Source: Marinobacter sp. SS21
Lineage (GTDB): Bacteria; Pseudomonadota; Gammaproteobacteria; Pseudomonadales; Oleiphilaceae
DNA length: 64,000 bases
Direction: 5' to 3'
Assembly: GCF_028369065.1 (NCBI RefSeq)
Contig: NZ_JAQNDA010000015.1
Location: 1-64,000 of the forward strand
Position numbers and translations under genes: made by a program. The notes under the pieces are model-generated. The model did no database searches and was not told where the DNA came from. It saw only the letters and a program-made list of their open reading frames with translations. The number at the start of each line of letters is the position of its first letter. Positions within the stretch are counted from its first letter, which is position 1. Shown piece after piece: positions 57,540-64,000 of this stretch.

Positions 57540-59366
57540 ATGATGTACAACGTGATTTCTGGACGGCAACGTCTACTGGCCCTCACTCTGGCAGCCCCCC
57601 TGTTCCTCGTCGGATGCGGCGGCAGCTCCTCCTCCAGCGATTCTGACTCACCCGCGGTGGCCGGCGACAGCGTAGCCGCCAGCCCCGATAATGAACGCGA
57701 GGTGGTTACTGAGCCCACCGACAATGGCGGCGAAGCCTCCACCGAATCCGTGTGCAACGGCGATCAGGCCTTCGCGCTGGTCGACACCTTCCCGCCCGCC
57801 GGCGAGCAGGACTATGCCCTCAACGGCTCGTTGCTGTTCGTGTTCAATGCCGCCATCGATCCGACCTCGGTGGACAGTTCCAGCGTCTCGTTCGATGGCA
57901 ACGGCGCCCTGGACATCCGCGTGGCCGGTAACCAGATCGTGATCGACCCCAGCGAATCCCTCGACCCGAACGCAGACTACCAGGCCACCATCGAGGGCAT
58001 TCTCGCCGACTGCGGCTCCAGCACCCTGCCCCTGCCGGAAGGCGCGGAACTGCCCTTTGGCACCGGCGACGAGCCGGACAACAGCCCGCTGCAAGTGTCC
58101 TACATCTACCCCGCCAGCGCGGACGATCTGGTGGACCCCCGCGAGCCCATCGTGATCCAGTTCAGCGGCGCGCTGGACCCCTCCAGCGTCAGCGGCGGCT
58201 CGCTGTATGTGCGCCAGGTCAGTGACCCCTCCAAGGCGTTTGGCGGCGAAGTCAGTTTCGACGCCAGCAACAGCCAGCTGACCTTCCTGCCGGAAGCGCC
58301 GTTCGACGCCCAGACCTCCTACGAGCTGGTACTGGGCAAGGATGAATCCGGCAGCCCGGAGGATGCCCTCAGCGGCCTGACCGACAATCCCATTGCCGAA
58401 CAGATCGTCTCGCTGTTCCGCACCGGCGGCGAGCAGCTGCCCCTGGACAGCAACACCCTGGAGCAGGTCACCGGTCTGGGTGATCGTCTGCAGGATCTGG
58501 CAACCCAGCTGCAGGAGCAGTTTGGTGAGTTCGGTAACGGCGGCGGCATGGACGGTTTCGAGAATCCGCTGCTGCTGACCCTGCCCCTGGTGGGCAACCT
58601 GCCGGATGCCTCACCGTCTCCGGACAACACCGACACCCTGATCGCCATCTGTGATCCCGCCGCGGCCGGCGGTGCTTGCGCCCTGGCACTGGATATCAGC
58701 GTCGACCCCAGCGGTCTGGACGCGCTGATGACCGTCTTCAAGACCCAGGACCCCAGCCAGGCCATCACCCTGGTCAGCGCCCTGCTTGGCCAGCTGGCCG
58801 ACCCCAGCGCCATGAACGCTCCGTTCAGTGCCGAGCTGCTGCTGGCGGAGCCGGGCTTTGCCGAACTGTTCCCGGAACCCCTGAGCGATGGCCTGGTGCT
58901 GGCGGTGGGCCAGATTGCCGCCGCCCTCAACCAGCTGCCCGGCGTGGCGGACCTGCTCGGCAACGTGGCCAGTGACCCGCTGCTGCAGGCCCAGCTGTTC
59001 AACAACGGCAGCCTGCTGACCCTCAACGGCACCGACCTGGTCAATGCCCTGCCGCTGTCCGAGCTGACCGAAGGCCAGACCCCCAATGGCGACCTGCCCG
59101 CACTGTCTGACCTGCAGACCCTGCTGACCGACGGCGGCAGCGAGCTGCCGGTGATCGGCGACTACCTCACCGGCGACGTGCCCGGCGGCCTGCTCACCGG
59201 CGGCACGCTTGACGAACTGCTGAACCAGGCCTCGTTCGATCCCAATCCCCAGATTGAAGAGATCCTGGGCGAACAAGCCGTGCCCACCGATCTGGATGCG
59301 CTGCCGGTGCTGGGCCCGATTCTGGGCACCGTGCTGAGCGGTCTGCTTGGTGCATTGGGCGGTTAA
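57540..59366 (+). CDS. Large lipoprotein with two bacterial Ig-like (Big_5) domains
   Basis: 608 residues (start at 57540 or the next ATG, 57543). The signal ends FLVGCGGSSSSS (Cys at about 25), followed by a Ser/Asp-rich linker. Domains about 75-170 (VDTFPPAGEQDYALNGSLLF, IDPTSVDSSSVSFDGNGALDI) and 185-280 (IYPASADDLVDPREPIVIQF, LDPSSVSGGSLYVRQV) are SbsA/Big_5 Ig-like. The remaining 330 residues are low-complexity helical and rich in Leu, Asp and Gly, with GALGG at the end. It is probably a surface or periplasmic lipoprotein; the function is not known. Confidence 0.85.
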   Translation: MMYNVISGRQRLLALTLAAPLFLVGCGGSSSSSDSDSPAVAGDSVAASPDNEREVVTEPTDNGGEASTESVCNGDQAFALVDTFPPAGEQDYALNGSLLFVFNAAIDPTSVDSSSVSFDGNGALDIRVAGNQIVIDPSESLDPNADYQATIEGILADCGSSTLPLPEGAELPFGTGDEPDNSPLQVSYIYPASADDLVDPREPIVIQFSGALDPSSVSGGSLYVRQVSDPSKAFGGEVSFDASNSQLTFLPEAPFDAQTSYELVLGKDESGSPEDALSGLTDNPIAEQIVSLFRTGGEQLPLDSNTLEQVTGLGDRLQDLATQLQEQFGEFGNGGGMDGFENPLLLTLPLVGNLPDASPSPDNTDTLIAICDPAAAGGACALALDISVDPSGLDALMTVFKTQDPSQAITLVSALLGQLADPSAMNAPFSAELLLAEPGFAELFPEPLSDGLVLAVGQIAAALNQLPGVADLLGNVASDPLLQAQLFNNGSLLTLNGTDLVNALPLSELTEGQTPNGDLPALSDLQTLLTDGGSELPVIGDYLTGDVPGGLLTGGTLDELLNQASFDPNPQIEEILGEQAVPTDLDALPVLGPILGTVLSGLLGALGG

Positions 59367-59430
59367 GCGCCCCGCCACTGTCCCCGGGCAAGTCGATCGA
59401 GGCTGACCCGGGGACCATGCTAGCCCGCCG

Positions 59431-59514
59431 GGGTTGCCTGTTGGGTTGCCTGTTGGGTTGCCTGTTGGGTTGCCTGTTGGGTTGCCTGAGAGGTTGCCTG
59501 AGAGGTTGCCTGAG
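59431..59514. repeat. 12-bp tandem repeat (minisatellite), 7 copies
   Basis: GGGTTGCCTGTT occurs four times in a row, followed by GGGTTGCCTGAG and two AGGTTGCCTGAG variants, giving 7 units of 12 bp (59431-59514). It lies between the convergent ends of the Ig-like lipoprotein and rlmA. Being a multiple of three, it would not shift a frame, but no gene supports coding here. Confidence 0.9.
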
Positions 59515-59545
59515 GCGATCCCGGCGTTGGCCAGAGACTTCCCTG

Positions 59546-60397
59546 TTATTCCCCTTCCGCCAATCGCTGCAATCGCCGCAACTGAACCTCGACAGTGACC
59601 GTCAGCGTGTTCAGTGCCGCTGCCCTGGCCCGGCCCTCGGCACTGGCCCGGTACAGATGGGGCGTCATCGCCAGCAGATCGGCAATGGCTTGAGCCTCGG
59701 TCAGTTCCAGTGAATAAGCCACCGTGTCACCCACCAGTGAGCGAAACCCGGTTGGCGCCGACCACGGTTTCTCGCCCCGCGGCTTCAGGCTCGGGTAGAC
59801 GATCTCCCGCAGCTCCCTCAGGTGGTTCGGACCCGCATCCACCAGCAACAGCTCGCCACCGGCCTTAAGCACCCGGGCGAATTCGTCGTAGACCGGAAAG
59901 CCGAACAGACACAACACCCGATCCAGCGACGCGGTGGTCACCGGCAGGTTGGCGTTGCTGCCCACCAGCCAGCGGGTCTGCCGGTCCTGCTTGGCGGCCG
60001 CCTGCACCGCCCATTTCGAGATATCCAGACCCGCCAGCGCCAGGCTGCGGTCGCCCGCCCGCGCCGCCAGCTCCCGCAGGTAATAGCCCTCACCGCAACC
60101 GGCGTCGAGACAGCACAGCGCCGCGGCCTCGGCGGGGCTGGCCAGCAGCGCATCGCTAACCGCGGTGGCGATGGGCCGGTAGTGGCCGCCATTCAGAAAA
60201 CGGCGGCGGGCCGCCACCATGGCCTTACTGTCGCCCGGGTCCCGGGAGCGTTTCTTCTGCACCGGCAGCAGGTGGGTATAGCCCTGGCGGGCGATGTCGT
60301 AACAGTGGCCAGCGCCACAGCGCCAGCTGTGGCCGTCGCCGGTCAGCGGCAGGCCATCCAGCGGACAACACAGGTCCTGAAAGGGAATAACGTTCAT
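59546..60397 (-). CDS. rlmA: 23S rRNA (guanine-N1)-methyltransferase RlmA
   Basis: 283 residues from the ATG at 60397 (MNVIPFQDLCCPLDG). The N-terminal zinc region matches RlmA with CPLD where E. coli has CPLC, plus CGAGH for the second ligand pair, so one zinc ligand is Asp unless the preceding Cys substitutes. The block PVQKKRSRDPGDSKAMVAARRRFLNGGHYRP (about 45-75, cut here) is the strongly conserved RlmA signature. The SAM-binding motif is CLDAGCGEGYYLREL (about 98-112), and LCLFGFPVYDEFARVLKAGGELLLVDAGPNHL follows. It methylates G745-type residues of 23S rRNA. Confidence 0.92.
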   Translation of the reverse strand: MNVIPFQDLCCPLDGLPLTGDGHSWRCGAGHCYDIARQGYTHLLPVQKKRSRDPGDSKAMVAARRRFLNGGHYRPIATAVSDALLASPAEAAALCCLDAGCGEGYYLRELAARAGDRSLALAGLDISKWAVQAAAKQDRQTRWLVGSNANLPVTTASLDRVLCLFGFPVYDEFARVLKAGGELLLVDAGPNHLRELREIVYPSLKPRGEKPWSAPTGFRSLVGDTVAYSLELTEAQAIADLLAMTPHLYRASAEGRARAAALNTLTVTVEVQLRRLQRLAEGE

Positions 60398-60579
60398 GGT
60401 GTGAGATTTTATGCCGGTGGCGCGGCGGCCGAACATTGAAAGCCGAGCTGTGAAAGCCGAACTGTGAAAATGGGAACCAAAATACCGGATCGAGCGTGGG
60501 TTTGTAAGAACCGATGACATTATTCGGATCCGTACCCGGTGCCGACGCGTTTCAACGTTTGCCCATTGGAGGCCCTACC

Positions 60580-60879
60580 ATGTCGAAGAATGCTGCCGTA
60601 TCTTCCCTCCCCCAATACGACGACCGTTTCATCGAAACCGCCGCAGGCTGGTATGCCCTGGTACGGGAAAACAGCGACCTGGGTCCGTTCATCAGTCGTT
60701 TCGAGGCCGAGCAGGCCTTGGAACGCCACCTGCGGCTCTACCGGGGCGTCAACCACCGGCCCCGGGGTGAGGCCTTTCACGGCATCGGCGTTCACGATAC
60801 CGCCAGCTGCCGCAAAGCCAATTGCGGGCGCTGCATCGAGGCCCGCGCGCTGAATCACGGCCTGCTGGCGGTGTACTAA
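60580..60879 (+). CDS. DUF6316 family protein
   Basis: 99 residues from the ATG at 60580 with GGAGG upstream. The pattern RFIETAAGWYALVRENSDLGPFISRFEAEQAL (about 15-47), with 'GWY', 'RE', 'GPF' and 'S..EAE..L', is that of DUF6316 proteins, common in gammaproteobacteria and of unknown function. The C-terminal Cys motif CRKANCGRC (about 78-86) could bind a metal. It ends near a bidirectional terminator. Confidence 0.75.
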   Translation: MSKNAAVSSLPQYDDRFIETAAGWYALVRENSDLGPFISRFEAEQALERHLRLYRGVNHRPRGEAFHGIGVHDTASCRKANCGRCIEARALNHGLLAVY

Positions 60880-60881
60880 CC

Positions 60882-60908
60882 AGCGGTCACCCGAAGGGGG
60901 CGACCGCT
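60882..60908. terminator. Bidirectional terminator between convergent genes
   Basis: AGCGGTC (60882-60888) and GACCGCT (60902-60908) form a 7-bp stem between the DUF6316 gene and the convergent hydrolase gene. No long U-run follows, so its strength is uncertain. Confidence 0.6.
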
Positions 60909-60915
60909 GCCACCG

Positions 60916-62877
60916 TTACAGCGCTACCGGCGGCTCCAGGCTGCCTTCCAACACCGGCAGCTGGACCGTGCCGGACAGGTTGACGAACGGCACCAAGGCA
61001 TCCCTCGAGCCACTCTCGAGATACTGAGGGTGATAGCCATACACCAGCAACGCCAGCTCGTCACCGGCCGCCAGATGCTCGGCAATACCCACCAGTTCGA
61101 TGTTGGCGTCTTGCTTCAACCCCCGCACCGGCTGGATCTGGTCATCCACCAGCAACCACCGACTCTCGCCCTCACCCCGAACGCCAATACCGATGAACAC
61201 AATGGGATCGCAGCCGGGACTGTAATCCGGTAACCCGGCCTCGCAGGCGGTACGCCCAGCCAGGTCGGCGACCGTCAAACGGGCGGTCGGGATGCCACCG
61301 ATCACCGCGCCCCCGGGCCCCACTGTGCCCAGCGGCAGAGCGGTTGGCGGCGTTGCGGCACTGGCCAGCGCCTCGTAACCGGACGCCACCGGCGTGGTGG
61401 TGGCTACGCTGCGCTCCACCATGAACGGCCCGGTGAGCAAGCTGCCGACGGCAGATGGCGCCGGAAACTGCGCGAACGGCACCTGCACCGACTGGCCGTC
61501 CCCGGTGGACAGACAGACCTGGTTCTCGCTGCCATCGAAGTAATCCGGCAGTGGCTCCACCAGCAGCTTGTGCCGCAGCCAGTCCAGGGTCGCACGGGCA
61601 ATGGAGACTTCGCCACAGGCGAAAGCGCCGGCCGCACCCTGGAACGACGGAATCTCCAATAGCTGGGCGGCAGGATCGACGTAGCTGGCCGGCTGCAGCT
61701 CATCAGGCGCGGCCAGCGGCAGGATGTGACCGGACTGGTGGGTCAGCAGGCGGACATCGCCACCCAGGGCACTCAGGCACTCGAAGTTGCGCCAGGCCTC
61801 GTTGAAATTGAACAGGGTGTCTTTCATACCCTGGGTCAACAGCACGTCCACCGGACGGAACGCCGTCGGCGCCACATCGTAGGCCGGTGGATCGATCTGG
61901 TAGCTGACCAGGCTCGGCGCGTCCGCCGGTGCGATGGGCACACCGGCACAGCGGTAGGCCGGACTGTGGTAATAGATGAAATCCAGGCCTTCCGCCGGGA
62001 ACCGGTTGAGGCTCATGCCCTGCACCAGAATTTCCCGGATGATGGGGTCCAGGCCGCCGTTCTGGTTGCTGCCCGAGCCCGCCTCACCGCCGGCCACCAG
62101 CACCAGATCCCAGCCCGATTTGATCACATCCCCCGGGTTGAGACTGTAGCGCAGATCATGCCAAGTGATGTCCGGCACCAGCGCGTCCATCCGCTGTTTC
62201 GGGTCCAGTCCGTGCAGCAGCAACTGGTAACCGCCTCCGTAGCTGCCGCCGATGGCCCCCACCACCAGATTGGGGTTGAGTTCGGGCGGCAGTTCCGGCT
62301 CCTGCTGCTTGCGCAGATAGTCGAGGTTGTCCTCGGCCCAGTCCAGGATCTGGACCAGATCGTCACCTTCGAACTCCGGGTCCATGACCCGCACGGTGCC
62401 GCCACTCTCACCGAAGCCCCGCTGGTCGATGGAAATGACCGTGAAGCCCGCCGCCAGGTAGTCGTCAAAGCCGGACAGCGAACGCGAGCCGCCGAAGCCA
62501 TGGCCGTGGAGCACCAATGGATGGCCGCGGCGACAGTCGATGCCACCGGTTGGTTCGAACACCTGAAAGGCGATGGTTTCAGCGCTGGCGGAGGTCAGGT
62601 AAACCGGGTAATTACGGCCGCCGTCCAGGGCCTGATCGGCACGACAGGAAGCTTGCGGCTGGGGCAGGGTGTCGGCCACGCAATCGGCGCCGGGGTCCGG
62701 CTGTCCGTGACAGGACCCGGTGGTGTCACGACTGGTGGTATCGCCGGCGACCGCCGGGGTCTGCGGGGCAGATTCGCTGTTGGACTCGCCACAGGCAACC
62801 AGGGCGGCGCCAGCCAGCAATACAGCAGTGAGCCGTCCAGCGCGGGCCAGACGGGCAATTCGATGGGGGGTATTCAT
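60916..62877 (-). CDS. Secreted lipoprotein hydrolase of the CocE/NonD - X-Pro peptidase (S15) type
   Basis: 653 residues from the ATG at 62877. Lipoprotein signal ending AGAALVACG (Cys at about 29), then a low-complexity linker with SAPQTPAVAGDTTSRDTT. The alpha/beta hydrolase core is clear: HPLVLHGHGFGGSRSL (oxyanion region, about 122), VISIDQRGFGESGGTVRVMD, and the nucleophile elbow AIGGSYGGGYQLLLHGLDP (Ser at about 210). A C-terminal beta-sandwich is expected from about 480, as in S15 enzymes. Fused signal and linker indicate outer-membrane or periplasmic anchoring. The substrate could be an ester or a peptide; no decisive motif is visible. Confidence 0.85.
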   Translation of the reverse strand: MNTPHRIARLARAGRLTAVLLAGAALVACGESNSESAPQTPAVAGDTTSRDTTGSCHGQPDPGADCVADTLPQPQASCRADQALDGGRNYPVYLTSASAETIAFQVFEPTGGIDCRRGHPLVLHGHGFGGSRSLSGFDDYLAAGFTVISIDQRGFGESGGTVRVMDPEFEGDDLVQILDWAEDNLDYLRKQQEPELPPELNPNLVVGAIGGSYGGGYQLLLHGLDPKQRMDALVPDITWHDLRYSLNPGDVIKSGWDLVLVAGGEAGSGSNQNGGLDPIIREILVQGMSLNRFPAEGLDFIYYHSPAYRCAGVPIAPADAPSLVSYQIDPPAYDVAPTAFRPVDVLLTQGMKDTLFNFNEAWRNFECLSALGGDVRLLTHQSGHILPLAAPDELQPASYVDPAAQLLEIPSFQGAAGAFACGEVSIARATLDWLRHKLLVEPLPDYFDGSENQVCLSTGDGQSVQVPFAQFPAPSAVGSLLTGPFMVERSVATTTPVASGYEALASAATPPTALPLGTVGPGGAVIGGIPTARLTVADLAGRTACEAGLPDYSPGCDPIVFIGIGVRGEGESRWLLVDDQIQPVRGLKQDANIELVGIAEHLAAGDELALLVYGYHPQYLESGSRDALVPFVNLSGTVQLPVLEGSLEPPVAL

Positions 62878-63044
62878 GGGTAGGTCTCCGGACTCTGACC
62901 GCACCATCGCCCGGATCTGCCGGGGCAGCGGGTGGGGATGCAGCGGTCGTTGTTATTGTTGTCACCTACCACACGCCGGAAAACTGCTTAAAGTTCCATC
63001 AATATGTCAAATTTTGCACGCAAAGTGGAGTCAAAATCGTGGAG

Positions 63045-63452
63045 TCAAAATCGCGACCGACCGGGAACGTTCAGGTTGTTGATGCGGGTTTTGCCCAGCA
63101 GCTTGAGCACCAGATTACGCACGGCCCGCAGCAGCGGATAGGCCACACGAGCCCGCGCCGGAGAGCGGAACAGCCAGACATTGAACCGGTTAAACAGCCC
63201 GGAGCGGCCGCTGATCAGGGCCAGGGCGTGAATGGCGTCGGCGCCGTAATACAGCTGGCCCTCCAGGGACAGCACCATGCCCTGGTCGATATCCAGGCCA
63301 CGGGCGGTGATCTCCGCCAGGATGGCACTGTCTTCGCGGGCATCCACCAGCTGCAGGCGGCCCACATCCCGGCGGATCCGCACCATCCGGCAGTACTGGT
63401 CACACAGCGGGCACTCCCGGTCATACACCAGCAAAATTTCGTTGTCAGCCAT
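63045..63452 (-). CDS. DCC-family thiol-disulfide oxidoreductase (DUF393)
   Basis: 135 residues. N-terminal VYDRECPLCDQYCRMV (about 9-24) contains the CxxC redox motif that names the DCC family (usually DxxCxxC). The family is thioredoxin-like and of uncertain role. GADAIHALALISGRSGLFN is typical of the family middle. It lies 168 bases from the start of the S15-type hydrolase gene and on the same strand as the small gene that follows. Confidence 0.85.
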   Translation of the reverse strand: MADNEILLVYDRECPLCDQYCRMVRIRRDVGRLQLVDAREDSAILAEITARGLDIDQGMVLSLEGQLYYGADAIHALALISGRSGLFNRFNVWLFRSPARARVAYPLLRAVRNLVLKLLGKTRINNLNVPGRSRF

Positions 63453-63527
63453 GCTCTGCCTGCTCTCCTGGTCATCGCCCCGGCCGGTTACGTGCGGTCA
63501 GGGCATCATGGGCTGCGCGGCCACCGC

Positions 63528-63782
63528 TCACCGACGCTTCACGGGGTTCGAGTAGCCATCGCCCTTCACCCCCAGACGATCCAGGTGGGCGTGCAGTTCG
63601 GCTTCACTCATGTCCACGTATTCCAGTACCCGGCCATAGAGCATGGCAGTGGGGACATTGCGCCCCTTCAACTCGCGCTGGGTTTGATGGATCAGGTACA
63701 GGATCAGCCGCTCGGTCCGGGTCAGACCATCGCGGACGTCCGGGATGGTATCCAGCACGGTTTGCCATTGCTCTGGGGTCAT
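63528..63782 (-). CDS. Small conserved protein of unknown function
   Basis: 84 residues from the ATG at 63782 (MTPEQWQTVLDTIPDVRDGL). Helical, no signal peptide, with LTRTERLILYLIHQTQRELKGRNVPTAMLYGRVLEYVDMSEAELHAHLDRLGV suggesting a winged-helix or DNA-binding-like fold, though this is a weak impression. It lies downstream of rlmJ and upstream of the DCC gene on the same strand, and may be co-transcribed with one of them. Confidence 0.65.
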   Translation of the reverse strand: MTPEQWQTVLDTIPDVRDGLTRTERLILYLIHQTQRELKGRNVPTAMLYGRVLEYVDMSEAELHAHLDRLGVKGDGYSNPVKRR

Positions 63783-63871
63783 GGATCGTACCTCAACGCC
63801 TCTCCCCCGGCGACCTCGCCGCTCGACGCCGCCCCCAGTCGGCAACACGACCGACCTGGGGCAGCGGATGT

Positions 63872-64000
63872 TTATTCATCAACGATGATCTCACACTTAT
63901 AAACAGGCCTGTTGATGTGGGTAACTTTTTCAGCAATCTTGGGCAGCAACTTCGACATTTTGTCGAACAGTGTCCAGGGCGGGTTGATTACGAACATTCC
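63872..64000 (-). CDS. rlmJ: 23S rRNA (adenine-N6)-methyltransferase RlmJ, C-terminal 42 residues
   Basis: The reverse strand from the window edge encodes GMFVINPPWTLFDKMSKLLP, then KIAEKVTHINRPVYKCEIIV and a stop at 63872-63874. 'GMFVINPPWTL' is the conserved ending of RlmJ, which methylates A2030 of 23S rRNA. The N-terminal two-thirds lies off the window, so the SAM motif and catalytic NPPY/DPPF motif are not visible. Confidence 0.78.
   Translation of the reverse strand, partial: GMFVINPPWTLFDKMSKLLPKIAEKVTHINRPVYKCEIIVDE

Noticed and set aside
59431-59514. CRISPR-like array
   Set aside because: The units are 12 bp and directly contiguous with no spacers, so it is a minisatellite, not a CRISPR array.
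60398-60520. N-terminal extension of rlmA
   Set aside because: The conserved RlmA N-terminus begins at the ATG at 60397; the extension has no support.
61726-62883. + frame opposite the S15-type hydrolase
   Set aside because: It runs antisense to a clear secreted hydrolase and has no support of its own.

Overview
The window is high-GC DNA from a free-living, probably marine, gammaproteobacterium. The lineage is inferred from gene types rather than proven: RlmA and RlmJ rRNA methyltransferases, E. coli-type AhpC/AhpF, a MexF-like RND pump, a DUF6316 protein, a porin and many lipoproteins. I cannot fix the genus; Alcanivorax/Marinobacter relatives are plausible.

Layout. (1) 1-2254 is an AT-rich accessory patch. 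It holds the end of an IS5-family element, two orphan small genes, and a decayed REP-associated (RAYT) transposase flanked by copies of one short repeat. (2) 2255-14430 carries an immunity-type gene overlapping a secreted protein of about 3,900 residues. That protein combines cadherin/Ig-like repeats, an alpha/alpha-toroid with a CxxCH haem motif, CARDB domains, an FG-GAP propeller, a YD/RHS shell and a C-terminal PD-(D/E)XK-like nuclease. (3) 14599-17321 has an Lrp-type regulator divergent from a coupled astA / DUF1338 (2-oxoadipate dioxygenase type) pair for amino-acid catabolism. (4) 17423-20865 has two membrane GGDEF proteins. (5) 21023-37626 is a tightly packed, single-strand, 13-gene cluster: a patatin with membrane segments, two RoxA-like dihaem cytochromes, two alpha/beta hydrolases, a catalase-fold haem protein, a DyP-type peroxidase, a GMC oxidoreductase, and five proteins of unknown function, one built of short LP repeats. 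It looks like an oxidative pathway acting on a hydrophobic substrate and is the best candidate in the window for an undescribed system. (6) 37829-46548 has an orphan lipoprotein, a porin, a Ser/Thr kinase - PP2C phosphatase - FHA module, a coiled-coil lipoprotein, an MDR quinone oxidoreductase and an AraC regulator. (7) 46990-53096 is an RND efflux operon (adaptor, pump, outer-membrane channel) behind a near-perfect SoxR box with a 19-bp promoter spacer. (8) 53206-57218 has a LysE exporter, an AraC regulator and ahpF and ahpC, each with an OxyR-like half-site upstream. (9) 57540-64000 has an Ig-like lipoprotein, a 12-bp minisatellite, rlmA, a DUF6316 gene, a secreted S15/CocE-like hydrolase, a DCC protein, a small conserved gene and the 3' end of rlmJ.

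A theme is redox and envelope defence. The window has peroxide detoxification (AhpCF), a redox-cycling-drug type efflux pump, several haem enzymes and a contact- or secretion-type toxin. All functions are read from motifs and family resemblance by eye; no database search was run. Where two in-frame starts exist, the one with the better ribosome binding site was chosen.
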